From Takifugu bimaculatus (taxonomy: Eukaryota; Chordata; Actinopteri; Tetraodontiformes; Tetraodontidae), in assembly GCA_004026145.2 (NCBI GenBank), contig CP034990.1, positions 17,004,176-17,068,175 of the forward strand: 64,000 bases of DNA, written 5' to 3'. A program made the translations under genes and the position numbers. The notes beneath the pieces were generated by a model that had not been told where the DNA came from, did not search any database, and worked only from the letters and a program-made list of their open reading frames with translations. Positions 1 to 11,363 of the stretch are shown one piece after another (position 1 is the first letter of the stretch; each line of letters opens with the position of its first letter).

Positions 1-3000
1 CATGCATTATTATGCATGCTACAAGCTGCTTGGTCAATTTGTCTCCGTATTGATTCACTGACTAAGGAGAGAGGGAGAGGAGAGAGGAGGACAAGGATAA
101 AGGGACTGTCCTGTCTTTTTGTGCGCTACCACCCGACATGGGATTACAGACAGACAGATGTTTAATCTGGGTAGGGGACAGGGAGCACACATAGCCACCA
201 GGCTCTGGATTTCACTTTTAATACATTGAAAAGACCGCTTGGTCTGATACATCTGTGTCTGTTTGTGCTGTGTCACCAAGGACAAAAAAATAAAAACCAA
301 GACAGGCAAAAAGAGGAGAGACATGGAAAATCTTGTGGAATAACAGGTAAACAAAATCTGGTTAAAAAAAAAAAAAAAAGGTTGTGAGCATGTATGTGTG
401 TGTAGTTGATCTGTAATGGCTGCATCCTCCTGAGCCAAATCGGATCAGGACGATACAAACAACTGAATTAAGTTGGGAAAAATACTAATGATTAAAACGA
501 AATTGCTGCTGTCTGTATCATTTTCTTGTTTCTTTAACTCCGAATATCTGAACATGTGACGTAACTGGGGTTAAAAGATTGCCCACCAGAGAAACAGTCT
601 GCAGTCTGAGTTCTAAAAATGTTCTCGGTCTTCTGCTTTCCCCCTTGTGCCATGATGAAACATGATGAAAAGCAATTCTCTCTGAGCCACACAAAACCAC
701 AGGTCACAGACTGTACAAGTGCACGGCGAGAGAAGGAGAGATTTTGAATCTTTTCTGTTCGTACATTACAAACCTCAACAACATCCTTCTGGACAAATGT
801 TCAGAAAAATAAAGTCAGCATGCAGGATATGACACAAACATCACAAGCACGTGAGTTGTTTGTGTCTATTAGATGAAATGCTCTCTGCATGTGCGTCCAT
901 TCCTCCTCTAATGATACAGCTGCAAATTGTTATACAGCTCACCCCTGCAGAACGGTCCCCTCGAATCCCTCCCATCTATTCAATCTGTTGGACTCTAGAA
1001 AGACTCTTCAGTGACCGCAGAGCCTTAAAACTCTCCCTGTGTCTCTGGCTCCTTCCCTCCCTCCTTCCTTCCCCGCCTGCCTCTCTCTCTCTCACTGTAA
1101 TTCCCCCAGTCTCCAGGAATGCTGTTGTTTTTAATTTCTCCCAGCTGCTCTGGCTGGCTGCCCAGCCGCCTGCCTTCCCACATCTGTTCCCCATCAGGCC
1201 GCTGAGGAGTCCACACAAACAGAGCCTGAGCCTCTGGCCCCCAGCCTCCCACCAGGTCTCCATATCAAAACATGGGGATTTTAAGCTCTGTGCCCTGGAT
1301 CATTGAAGAAGGCATACAGCGCCAACAGAACCCATAAAATTACCAACCCAAAGGCCATTCCTAGAGACAGAACCGCTACCATTGGGACCACAAAAACAAT
1401 GATTCACCTTCCTGTGGTGCAGCAACACCAGCAAAAAGTGCTTCTGTGTGCCTTTAGATTCTGGTATATGCATTTTTTTTCCCTATGCATCGGAACTGTG
1501 TCCTGACTAAGAAGGATTTGGATGCATCTGTGTGTTTGTGCGTGTGTGTACTTCTGCAGAAAACTCCCAGACTCCACTTCATCTTGAGCTGATTTAGAGT
1601 TCAGAGGCTTTAAAGTTTGCACTAATGACAGGGCAGGAGACGGGACTGCACAGTGCATGCGAGAACAGATGAATGCACACATGCTCAAACGTTTGCTGTC
1701 TGCATATGCTCACGCTGTGGACACAAACAAATATTTTCCCTCTATGTTACTTGAGAATGCCTGTGATAGCGCACATGCAGCGCCGGCTGAGCAAACATGT
1801 TCAAAAAAATGGGGGCTGGTTGTTGGAGGGGGTTCTCTCTTAATGGGCTCTGACAAAAGCCGTCCTGCCTTTGATTATATTACTCAGAGCAAATCAACAA
1901 CAAGTCACCGTTCTCTCGCCCCAAGTCAAATATCATCACACGGTTTCTTTAAATTTGGTTAACTGCAAAGAAAAGCCCAGATAGCTTGAACACAGATGGG
2001 GAGTGAGGATGCACTGATGGCAATTTATCCTGAGCCAGAGGTGCTAAGAGTAGAGGAGTAGTACTTCTGTCGCTCTAAGCTGCAGGGATCCTGTCATACA
2101 GTGCTTATATCTGTGAAAGCTGTTATTGATGTAATTGTATTGAAGTTCTAACGACCATCTGTTCTCCGCTGGGAGGACCCGGCTCCTCTTGTCGGTGGTG
2201 AAGTGGTTATGTGCGGCATATCGCTGCTTGCGAGGAAAAAAACAAACTTCCTTTTTAGATTTTTCCCAACGGCTGATAATAAAATCCAGATGCTGTGTTG
2301 GAGCGGTTTCTGCCTCACTCTTTCACCACTGTCCCTTCTCTCCTCTCTCGCCTTACCCACCCCTTTGCACCTTTCTACTCCTCCATCCTTCCACGAGCTA
2401 ACAATTTATTTTCTCTTTTCATCTACATCTTCTCTTTCAGCCCCTTCCCTCCTCGCTCTGGGATTCATCTGTCCTCACCTCCTTCTTCCACTCCAGCCAC
2501 TACTCACCAGAGCTGTTCCTAAATAACGGAAAGTATTTGTGACATTCGGCCGAGGCAGCTGTGCCAAGAGCAACTGCCTTGGCTAGCCAGACACATCTGG
2601 AGTGTGTCTGTGCTGGGCACAGCGACTAATGTTGGCTGTCCTGCACAAAAAAAACCAGTCATAAATTCTACAGAAATCATGCACAAACAACACTGTCGTA
2701 CGCCTGTTGTTTTTTCTTTAGCAGACTGATAACTGTTGCTCGCTAGAGCCTGGGAGCCATATGCGTAAAATCTCCCCTGTCCTTGTTACTTTGTTGAAAG
2801 ACAGCTCCTCGGCAACGTGCGTAAGAATACAGACTTCTGTTTATGCATGTGAACAACCACAGAGTGTATACATGCGTGCGCATCGTGCTTCTATGTTTAT
2901 CTGTAGCCACGTATGCATGTGTGTCGCTCCAGGGTCTCTGTGTGAGAGGAGTTGAACACCTGAACATCAATAACTGTCATGTGGGCCACCTGGGACCCCG

Positions 3001-6000
3001 CAGCCAGCTTGCACCATGGGCACAGAGCCATCACCAGCACAGCTGCCACAGAGTGCAGAAGAGGGAGGGGAGTGGAGGGGGGCATATGAGGGAGGAAGTG
3101 GAAGACAAGAAACACACAGTTGATTGTGCATATACATCTGGGAATGGATCTGAGAGACAGAAATGCAGACGGACATGAATAGGGAGACGGATTCACGTGT
3201 AACCTCGGCGCTACATGATAACGCTCTGTGTTGTCTCTCATCTACATCTTTATTTATTTCTGCTTGTCCTGTCAGCCATGAGTCTAATTTTGCCAGCTGA
3301 GAGCTAAGCCTCGGGCTGCCACGTTTCAACATCCGACATCAGACTCTCTGTTGTTAGTCCTCTTTCAGATGAGCTCAGCTATTAAATATGACATAATGTT
3401 ATGAAATGGAGCATCGTGTGGGGATAAACCTGACTGGTTAGCCAAAATTTCAATACCTCCTTAAAATAATAATAATGCAATTAAGGGCTTAAGGGAGGTC
3501 ATAGGGACTTGATTTTTCATTGCACTCTTTGGATAGGTCTGTTTTCGCAGCAACAGAGCTCATTTTTAAAGTGAATAAATCTCAGCATTATCCTATAGCT
3601 ACAGTAGTCGGATCTGCAGTATTACCACAAGATTACGCAGCACTAGTGTACATCTCACTCTGTTATTGTTTACAAGCTTTAAATTGAGTTGTAATTCCTC
3701 ACATTTTTGCTGAGGTTTGAAATATTATTGCTCCAGCATGAGTATTTAGCACTTTATATGTGAAAACCAGTGCTTCATTTCTCTCGGATTTTATTAATAA
3801 AACATCAGTCTTTAAGGGTGATCCAAGACTGAATGAAAACTGGCATGAAATAGTCAAGATTAACGTACTGACCATGTTAATCAATGACCAAACCACACGT
3901 AGACTTCAACGATAATACCCTCATATCGTTATGGGGTATTCAGTGTGAGTAGTACTTGCCTTAATAGGCATCCGTACCAAACACCTGCAGCCTCACCCTG
4001 CACCAAATAGCTCATCAGGCTTTTAATTACGCTGTTAATTGCATACAGGCAGCATGAAGGACAGCCTGGGAATAGGGGGGGCTCCTGAGGACCCAACCTG
4101 ACAAGCCTGACAAACAGAGAAGCGTATTTCTACCAACAGTAACCACAACAACGTCACTCCGGAGGGTTGAGACAGAAGCTCCATGTGCCTTATTATCACA
4201 CAACATCGCTTCCTGTGATGGTCACTTGCTAACCATCAAATCGGTGAAATAGTTGGAATGAAGGAGCTGGTCACAAAGCGATAATTTTGTGCGTTCGTCT
4301 GCGAACGAGCACCGACATCTGGATTAACTCATGTCGGTCATAGGCGGGGTTGGGTGGGGCAGCTGAGACAGGCTAGCGTGGGAATGTCCTACTGTTGAGT
4401 TTATGTGGGAGAGTTAGGCTCAAGTCTCCACTGAGTGACCTGTCTGTCAGGGAGCTCCGCCATAACACAAACATCCTCTTAACTTGGATGCACAAGCAAG
4501 AAGGATTGTATGAAGAAATGCAACCCGGGCATGAGAATCTGTGGGTTTATTTTCAAAACACATAATTTTCATTTTTTATTATTACAGAAATCCGCACTTG
4601 ATTATTCATTCTAATACATCTTTTTAAAACCTACCTCTGTGTCTCTTCCTTGGAGCAGATGTCCTCCCTCTAATTCTACTAGGAACAGTGTTTGAGGAAG
4701 GGTATCCAGGAAACAGTGGCCAGCGCTTACTTCCTGTGTGACAGGTGTGCGATGGAGGCCTAACAGCTGCTGTCCTGCTCTCTCCTTTCCTCCCTGTGTT
4801 CCTCTCTCCTGTTTCTCTCTCGTTCAGGCCAGCTGCAGCAGAGAGAAGCTCTATTTGTTCTTACGTCACCACCACTGTCTGCTGATTTATGAGGTACAAA
4901 AGATTTAGATTTGACCCTAGCAACACGCATATATGCACATACACCCTTTTTAACCTTAACCCCTGACTCTCGATGCATGTCTAAGTGTATATTTCTCTTC
5001 TGTGTTAAGATCCCCACACTGGTGTGTCTTTTATTAGGGAAAACTACCAGAAGCTTAGCCATTCGCCTACTTGATGTCGTGTATTTTATTTCACTCGGTG
5101 TCAAATGCCTGTTCTGTCACTATGAAGCTGACAAAGATGTCTGCAGCCTGCTTCCCTGGGATCGCTCATGCCTCTTCATTGGACCCTCAGGGACAGCAAC
5201 AATGGCTCCTGACAGTACCCAGGCACAGAGAAGGTGCTCTGTATTATCCTGCAGGACCCCCAAAGATGTCACACATACACACGCTGACCACGAGGAAACA
5301 AACTGTGGCTGGTGGAGAGTATGGTGGGGGGCAGCATTCATGTGACAAGGCTCTGACAGTTTCTCTATTTAGCTTACAGCCAGCTCACGTTGGAACCTGC
5401 TGAAATAAATACCAGCTAACCCCTCTGGGACACCAGCCGACTGTGGGACGCGGTCACAAATACAGCAAGCAGGTGAAGAGTGTGGCTGCAGTGCCAGTAA
5501 CATGCTGATAATGTGAGCTAATTGACAAATTAAGATGCTGTCCTCCAACTGGACAGAAAAGAGAGCTGCCGCTGTTATAAAAATCTCTTCGATTGATCAT
5601 TATTTGCTACTAGCAATAGCATTGCAGTTTCCTCTCCAAAAGTCCTGCAGAGGTACAGATAAACCTCTCCATAATGTAAGAGGTCAGAGCACATTACTAA
5701 TCTATGTCTTAAAAGATCATTAAACATGCACCCTGCTGAGCCTCCTTCTGACTTAAAATGCCAGACAACCACCCAGTCCTCTAAGATTCCACTGTTCTCA
5801 TACACTAAAACTGCCAGCCTTCCGAAAATATTACTATACAATCAATGCTATACTGTATGTCTCTATGTGTGTGTAAGAGAGAGAGAGAGGCAGAGGAAGG
5901 AAGGCTGGAGCCGAGATTATGGTCTGTACACTGGTAACACAACGGCACTCAATGGCTCAGTATCCCATTTGAAGGGAGAGACGGAACCATCTGTGTGGCA

Positions 6001-7235
6001 CAGGATCTGTTTCCAGGAGATAACGGCCTTTTTCCCCCTTCAGATTTCTCAACTACTGTACATAGGAGGAGGCCGAGAAAAAAAAGACAGGGAGAGTGAA
6101 TGAAAGAGCGGTGCCTTCCTTCCCAATCTCTGCCTGCATGTTCTTCCTCAGACGTCTACACAGAACTGCTGTGGACTAGAGGCCTTAATAACTTCAGCCC
6201 GTGTGTTCCTTTGTGCTTGTTTACCTCCTGCCAGTGATAAAGGCCCCGCCGTGGGTCAAAAGGAAAGGGAGGGATTCATTATATCAGGTAGCGGCGGTGA
6301 TATGAACTTCCCATTTTCTCTGTTGGCCTGTCAAATTGGTCTGATTAAAACAGAGCTCTGACCTCCTGGAGATTAGTCCAGCTGTTTCCCATGTCTGACG
6401 CTTGTCGGAACAGACTTCCTACCATGAGGCGCGGGGACTTTGAGGTGAGAAGGTGCCGTGGGCAGAACGGGACAGGCGGGCGAAGAGGGTTTAAAAAAAG
6501 GGCTAGGGGTCAGAGGGCAGGTGAGGAAGGTGGAAAAAAGCAAGAGCTGCAAGAGAAAGAGACACAACCGAAGGAAGGGAGGAGGAGGAAGGCATGTTTT
6601 CTGTTTTGGCTGAAACTGACAGCAATTCTGCGATAGGCACGCACGCTGCGTGCGATGTTGCGACATTTGTTTGCAAAGGCATTGACGGCGGAGTAGGTGC
6701 GCACTCTGAAACGCGCCTCCCTTATGAAATGCATAATTGAGGATGCAATTTTGCCGGTGCTCTATACGTTGAAGTGAAATGAGGATTCAATTCAACAAAT
6801 TATTTCTGCAAATACTCAGCTATAAATGCCAGAGCAAGAATATCTGACCCATTCCGTATTCCATAAAAGAAACCGATAATGTGAGTGGATGCAAAACAGT
6901 ATTATGACTAACAGCGCCTAAATGCGTGTTATCCTTGGGAGGCCGATTTTGTGTTTGCAAGTGCGGAGAAGCCGACGAACAAATAAAAAAAGGGGGGAAA
7001 GAGTGATATTTCACACACATTTGGGGTTTTTTTACTTGGCCTCCACCCTTTGCTCTGCTCCCACGCTGTGGAGACGCAGGCCAGCCATCCAACCAGTGTG
7101 TTTCTCATTCCATCCAGATGTTGGGAAGCTGTTCGCTTCTCCGCTCTAGTCTCTGACATTCTCCATCTCCCCTGAGAGGCTGGGCAGCCTTGTCACAGTA
7201 ATGTCAAACACATGTGGAACAGACCAGGGCAGAGT

Positions 7236-7281
7236 ACACACACACACACACACACACACTCACCCCCCCCACACACACACA
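7236..7281. repeat. (AC)n microsatellite with internal C run
   Basis: AC dinucleotides at 7236-7259, then a C-rich interruption (CACCCCCCCC), then AC again to about 7281. Frames across it encode Thr-His repeats and are not genes. Confidence 0.95.
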
Positions 7282-7859
7282 GAGTCACAAACACTCACCC
7301 TTCCCAGTGTGTATGAGGATAAACAACAGAGAAACCATAGAGATGCAGAACCAGAAAATACTTCATTTCACCCACGATGACACTTCGGCTCCCATATTCA
7401 AATGGAAACATACATTTGCTGCATCATTAACCATACTGTTAATGCACATACATGTACAGAAGCAATAGAACCACCACAAAGAAATCAAATCATATTCACA
7501 CGCAAGACGTTGCTGTCTGATACTTAAAAGCTATTTTTGCTGCTACTGTAAATACACAGGCACTGAGAGGGTCCGAACACTTAAATCAGCACCAATTATG
7601 GCCTCTTTGTTTTCCACTGTGATAGACTTTTAGTGGCTTTCTGTTGTCTGCAGTGCAAATTAACCAGAGGCTTTGCCCCGCGTTCGCGTTCTCGAAGCCT
7701 CTTCACCTATCTGCAGATGATCTGAGGAAGGAAGGAAAAGCTAAATTCTGCCATAACAAAAAAAAAGGGACCGTCAAATACATTAATTATAAGATAATTA
7801 TGAGTGTGCTGTTCCGATGACGTGCACGGACGCATGAGGGCCCAGGTGTCCGTGGTCGC

Positions 7860-7980
7860 GCTGACCACCTGACCGGCTCACTGTGCACTGGCAGCTCCCG
7901 CCCACCCGAGGCCATCTGCTCGGCCTCATTAATTAGGAGACAGCCGGTTTCACCTGCACTGCCTGCATTTAGATTAGAAT
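7860..7980. promoter_or_regulatory. Enhancer-like block with homeodomain and E-box motifs (candidate conserved element)
   Basis: Complex sequence without simple repeat. It contains CATTAATTAGG (paired homeodomain cores) near 7926, CACCTG E-boxes at about 7866 and 7951, and TAATTACC near 7979. No open frame explains it. Conservation cannot be tested here. Confidence 0.25.
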
Positions 7981-8439
7981 AATTACCACACACACACAAA
8001 GCATGCTCAACAAGCCCACACACTTGTACAGTAAACACGTAAACACAGCGCCCGGGTCAGCCAGCACTGACTCGCAGTGCCTCCACTTTGAATATTTTTC
8101 CCCTCAGACGTGTGACTGATTAATGGTGTAGCACAGGGGAAGCGAAGGATACATTTTCTGCTGACTTGTTGCTTTGCCTGCTATTGTTCATTCAAAACAG
8201 CTTCATTCAATTCTTTGTTCCTTCTGTACACGAAAAAAGGCCTCTGTGCTGGACCTGAATAATTTCACACGGAGTGCTGGGGTCATCGTGATTGGACAGG
8301 CTTTTAAAGGAGCTACTTAACGATGAAGTGGGGACATCTGCCCGGGCGTGCGGCTGCCCACGGTAAATGGAGCGATGGGATGGTCAGGGCGGAAGATGCT
8401 TGCTGAAGGAGGCATAAAATGTGCGGTGAAGCAGGGGTG

Positions 8440-8570
8440 TCTGCACTGCGGTTTCACCTCTGCAACCTCCTGTCCATTGTTCAAGACTATTATCAGCTGT
8501 TCAATAATTCAAGGCGATATTTACCAGGGCCAATTATGTAGGGCTGTGTCATGCAGAGAAAATGGCCTGA
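8440..8570. promoter_or_regulatory. Enhancer-like block (candidate conserved element)
   Basis: Contains TTATCAGCTG (an inverted GATA core abutting an E-box) near 8490, TTCAATAATTCAAGG, and CCAATTATG near 8530. The sequence is of normal complexity with no coding signature. Called from motif density only. Confidence 0.22.
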
Positions 8571-9938
8571 GTGTTATACTGTTGCACTCCCAGGCTGGAA
8601 ATGAGAGGCTGTTCAACTGGGTACCTGCTTTCACAGGGAGTGTCAGCCACATTTGGTCACAAGGTTTGATATGAATGCACAATTTCACCTTTCAAGCTCA
8701 GTTTTCAGTTCAAACTCGTTCGACCTCCATTCTTACTGCGCCTGCAGGTCAACGCGACCACAGAACTACACCGACCGAACTCGAAGGGTCTTTCAGAAGC
8801 AGCACAGGACTTCATTGAGGCTAAATGTCAACAGTGCTCATCACAACGTCACCTCTGATTGGTTCAGGTGCGCACCAAGTTCAAAGACAATAATGATTCA
8901 TCACTTTGTCTTCAGACGGTTCATCTGCCTCCCCCTTGCTTTCCTGCTTTTACACTGAATATCACAGTTTCCAGCACTGTCAATGTCATTGCATTTACAT
9001 TAATAGCAATTCTCGCCTGCATTAAAAAAAAGGTGTTATTTCCATCATAAATATTAATTATTAAATATTGGTTTACATAAATAGCACTCTTGGCATTCAC
9101 CGTCACTACTTTGCTGCTCTATTCTCGCACATTTCAGACAATTTAAGTTTAATGTGGAGCTGTTGCCTTTGAAATGAAACAGCACTTTATAATATAATGA
9201 CACGCTGTAGTCTTGCATTCCCAACAAGATGAATTTAAAAGCAACGCACATGATAACAGACGTGCTGTGGTAGTTTGCAGGTACTTACTTCGTGAAGGTC
9301 GAGGTCAAACTGAGGTAATTGTAGCGGTGATAATCCACCGAATCGGTTCTGAAACTGGTTCTATACCGTCTCGATCCTCGTCATTATTTGGGTTTTAAAG
9401 CCTTTGCAGAAGAGTCCAGGGAAACACACGTGTTGTCCCCCTTTTTTATTTAGTTTGTCGAGCAGGCGATTAAGAGGAGAACGAACAACAGAGTCCATAT
9501 AGAATAAAATGCAAAACTTTCCTTCAAAATGAAAGCGGGAGTCTAGACTTTCAATCTTCTAATAAATTATGAGGTATTTGAATTCTCGGAACAGTAAAAC
9601 AAAAATCAAAGCCTTGGGTCCTTAAGAACACGAATGTCTTTGGTTTTGCAGCCTGTTTTTTGTTCGTTTGAAGACAGTAAACAGCTTTTGGTGTTGACTG
9701 TGATTTGAAGGGAGTGAGAGAAAGAAAAATCACAACTTGTCCCAGTCGCGTAAATCCGCTCTTTTGCTCATTTTACATCCCAGATCATAAAAAACAACAC
9801 TACAAAAATACACCTTTGAATTCAAAGACGTCCTTTCTTTCCGCAGTCCGAATCTGTCTGCTAAAACAGACAGAACTACTCGTCGGTTTCTATTTTGCGA
9901 ATAAGTCCACAAATCCTGGCGTCCCCATGGACACTCAC

Positions 9939-10400
9939 ACGTTCAGGATGCGGATCCTCTTGTCCGCGCGGTGCGCCTATATTATTCCTGCAGTAACAAC
10001 TTTAGAACCCTCTTCTGTCGGTCACAGTTCGGCCAGGAATACGTCCCGACAGGCTCCGTTGAGACCAGTTCTTCTTTCTTTCAGTTTCTTTACATCAGTC
10101 AGCTTCTGCACAACCACGGTCTATGTGTGGTCCTGCGCCTCCGACGCGCCGCTCCTCCGCCGTCCTGTCTCTAGAAAAGATTCACTTCTCCCGGACAGAA
10201 CCACTCTCGCTCGGTCAGTTAGGTAGATTTTAAGCGCTCTTTCCTTGCACTAAACAAATGTCGTGTTTTCAGCCGGGCGTTTATTCTCTTCTCTTCACTG
10301 ATGAGTGAAGTAAAAGGGCCCAGTGCGCGTAGCTCTCTCCTCCTCCTCCTCTCTCTGTGTCCTGGCTGTAGCCTTCTGTCTGCGTTTAAACACCATCTGG
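9939..10400 (-). other. Predicted non-coding first exon of the leftward gene
   Basis: Read on the minus strand, this CpG-rich, GA-containing segment ends in AACGT/GTGAGTG, a strong donor with GT at 9938-9937. The right-hand boundary, i.e. the transcription start, is unknown and the value given is approximate. The visible ATG within it (minus strand, at 10093) is followed directly by TAA, so the exon looks like untranslated leader. The plus strand is open for 173 codons over 9705-10226, but this has no protein-like character and is explained as antisense to the leader. Confidence 0.4.
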
Positions 10401-10410
10401 AGCTCCTAAC

Positions 10411-10415
10411 CTCTC

Positions 10416-10448
<33 letters not shown>

Positions 10449-10477
10449 TTCTCCCCCCCTCTCTCTCTCCCTCTCTC
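10411..10477. repeat. (CT)n pyrimidine tract in the CpG-island promoter
   Basis: Mostly CT dinucleotides with small interruptions (CG, TTT, C runs). On the minus strand it reads GA-rich, as often seen in fish 5' leaders and GAGA-type promoter DNA. Confidence 0.9.
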
Positions 10478-10505
10478 CGTCAATGCCAAAGGAATCCTCT
10501 GTGAG

Positions 10506-10670
10506 ATTGCAATAGATCAAAACGGAAGAATGTAAAACATGTTATTGCAATTGCGCAAAGTTATTAACAATACGTTCACGGAGGGTGTAAACCTGGAATA
10601 CCTTACAGAGGAAATGAAGGTTTACTTTATCACCTTATTAGCCGAAACAATTTACCATACGGTTACGTAA
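10506..10670. promoter_or_regulatory. Cluster of C/EBP, ETS and PAR-bZIP-type sites
   Basis: Seen directly: ATTGCAAT at 10506-10513 and again at 10544-10551, TTGCGCAA at 10551-10558 (C/EBP palindrome), CGGAAGA at about 10523 (ETS core), and TTACGTAA at 10663-10670 (perfect PAR-bZIP/NFIL3 palindrome). They sit just upstream of the predicted leftward transcription start. Binding is inferred from motif match only. Confidence 0.4.
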
Positions 10671-11330
10671 TTACTACACACGTTTTACAATTTCTACCGG
10701 TAATTTCGGATACATGAAGAAAGCACTAAAAGCGGAGTTTACTGTTTCACTGTTCCCGCTGTCTGCCTGTAGGGGCCGCTGTTTCCTCATATCCCGACGA
10801 AGACCACAACAAACGCTGACCGTAATTCGCGCGCGCGCACACGCACGCGCACAATTTTTGTTTAAAAATCAAATGGTGACCAAACAAAACTGAATGAATA
10901 TCACATAAACTGACTTTAAATGCGGTATGGATGGGCTTGTAAAATGGATGTGTGGGGTCTTTTGATAAAATGCTGTCAGGATAAATACACATTTTTTTCT
11001 TTTTTTTTAGGTCATCTCTTTATTATAGGTCTTTTTTCACATTAAAAATGACTGTCAAACAGGCCAGGGCTGGCCAAAAGATAAGGATATGATGCTTATT
11101 TCAGCAAGTTGTAGATAAGTTTATATGATTTTCTCGTCTGCATCCGTTGTTACTAAACATCTCACTATGAATGTATAACAATTGTTGACCTTTAGTGAAC
11201 TCTGACTAAGAAATAGGCATATAGGACACAGAGGAAAAGACGGTATAACAGGTAGATTTAAAATAGGAGCATTACACCTGTCTACACACTGCAGTCTGTC
11301 TGTTAGATGCATGCAAGTACGCACACATGC

Positions 11331-11363
11331 ACGCACGCACACACACACACACACACACACACA
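11331..11363. repeat. (CA)n microsatellite
   Basis: Begins as ACGCACGCAC and becomes pure AC to 11363. Confidence 0.95.

Larger units (their letters stand above)
1..9690. other. Non-coding block, no gene seen (first intron of the leftward gene if that model holds)
   Basis: About 9.7 kb with no convincing exon on either strand. It contains a poly-A run at 364-379, a CA tract at 7236-7281, a short GA tract near 5877-5890, and complex motif-dense stretches at about 1090-1300, 7860-7980 and 8440-8570. All open frames (up to 151 codons) are chance-like, low in complexity or pyrimidine-driven. If the CpG island is a minus-strand promoter, this block is intron 1 and possible regulatory sequence. 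Confidence 0.6.
9690..10860 (-). promoter_or_regulatory. CpG-island promoter, probably driving a leftward gene (candidate cbfa2t3)
   Basis: CpG dinucleotides are frequent across this block (for example GCGCGCGCGC near 10829, CGACGCGCCGC near 10141, CCGCGCGG near 9965), while the surrounding sequence is CpG-poor apart from microsatellites. The block includes a pyrimidine tract on plus (GA-rich on minus) at 10411-10477 and a run of bZIP and ETS sites. On the minus strand it leads into a segment ending in a good splice donor at 9938. In human, CBFA2T3 is the minus-strand neighbour head-to-head with ACSF3, so synteny makes it the first candidate. No coding exon of that gene is visible in the window, so the symbol is withheld. 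Confidence 0.55.

Noticed and set aside
9705..10226. 173-codon plus-strand frame, the longest in the window
   Set aside because: No recognisable domain, irregular composition, and it lies over the CpG island in antisense to the better-supported minus leader.
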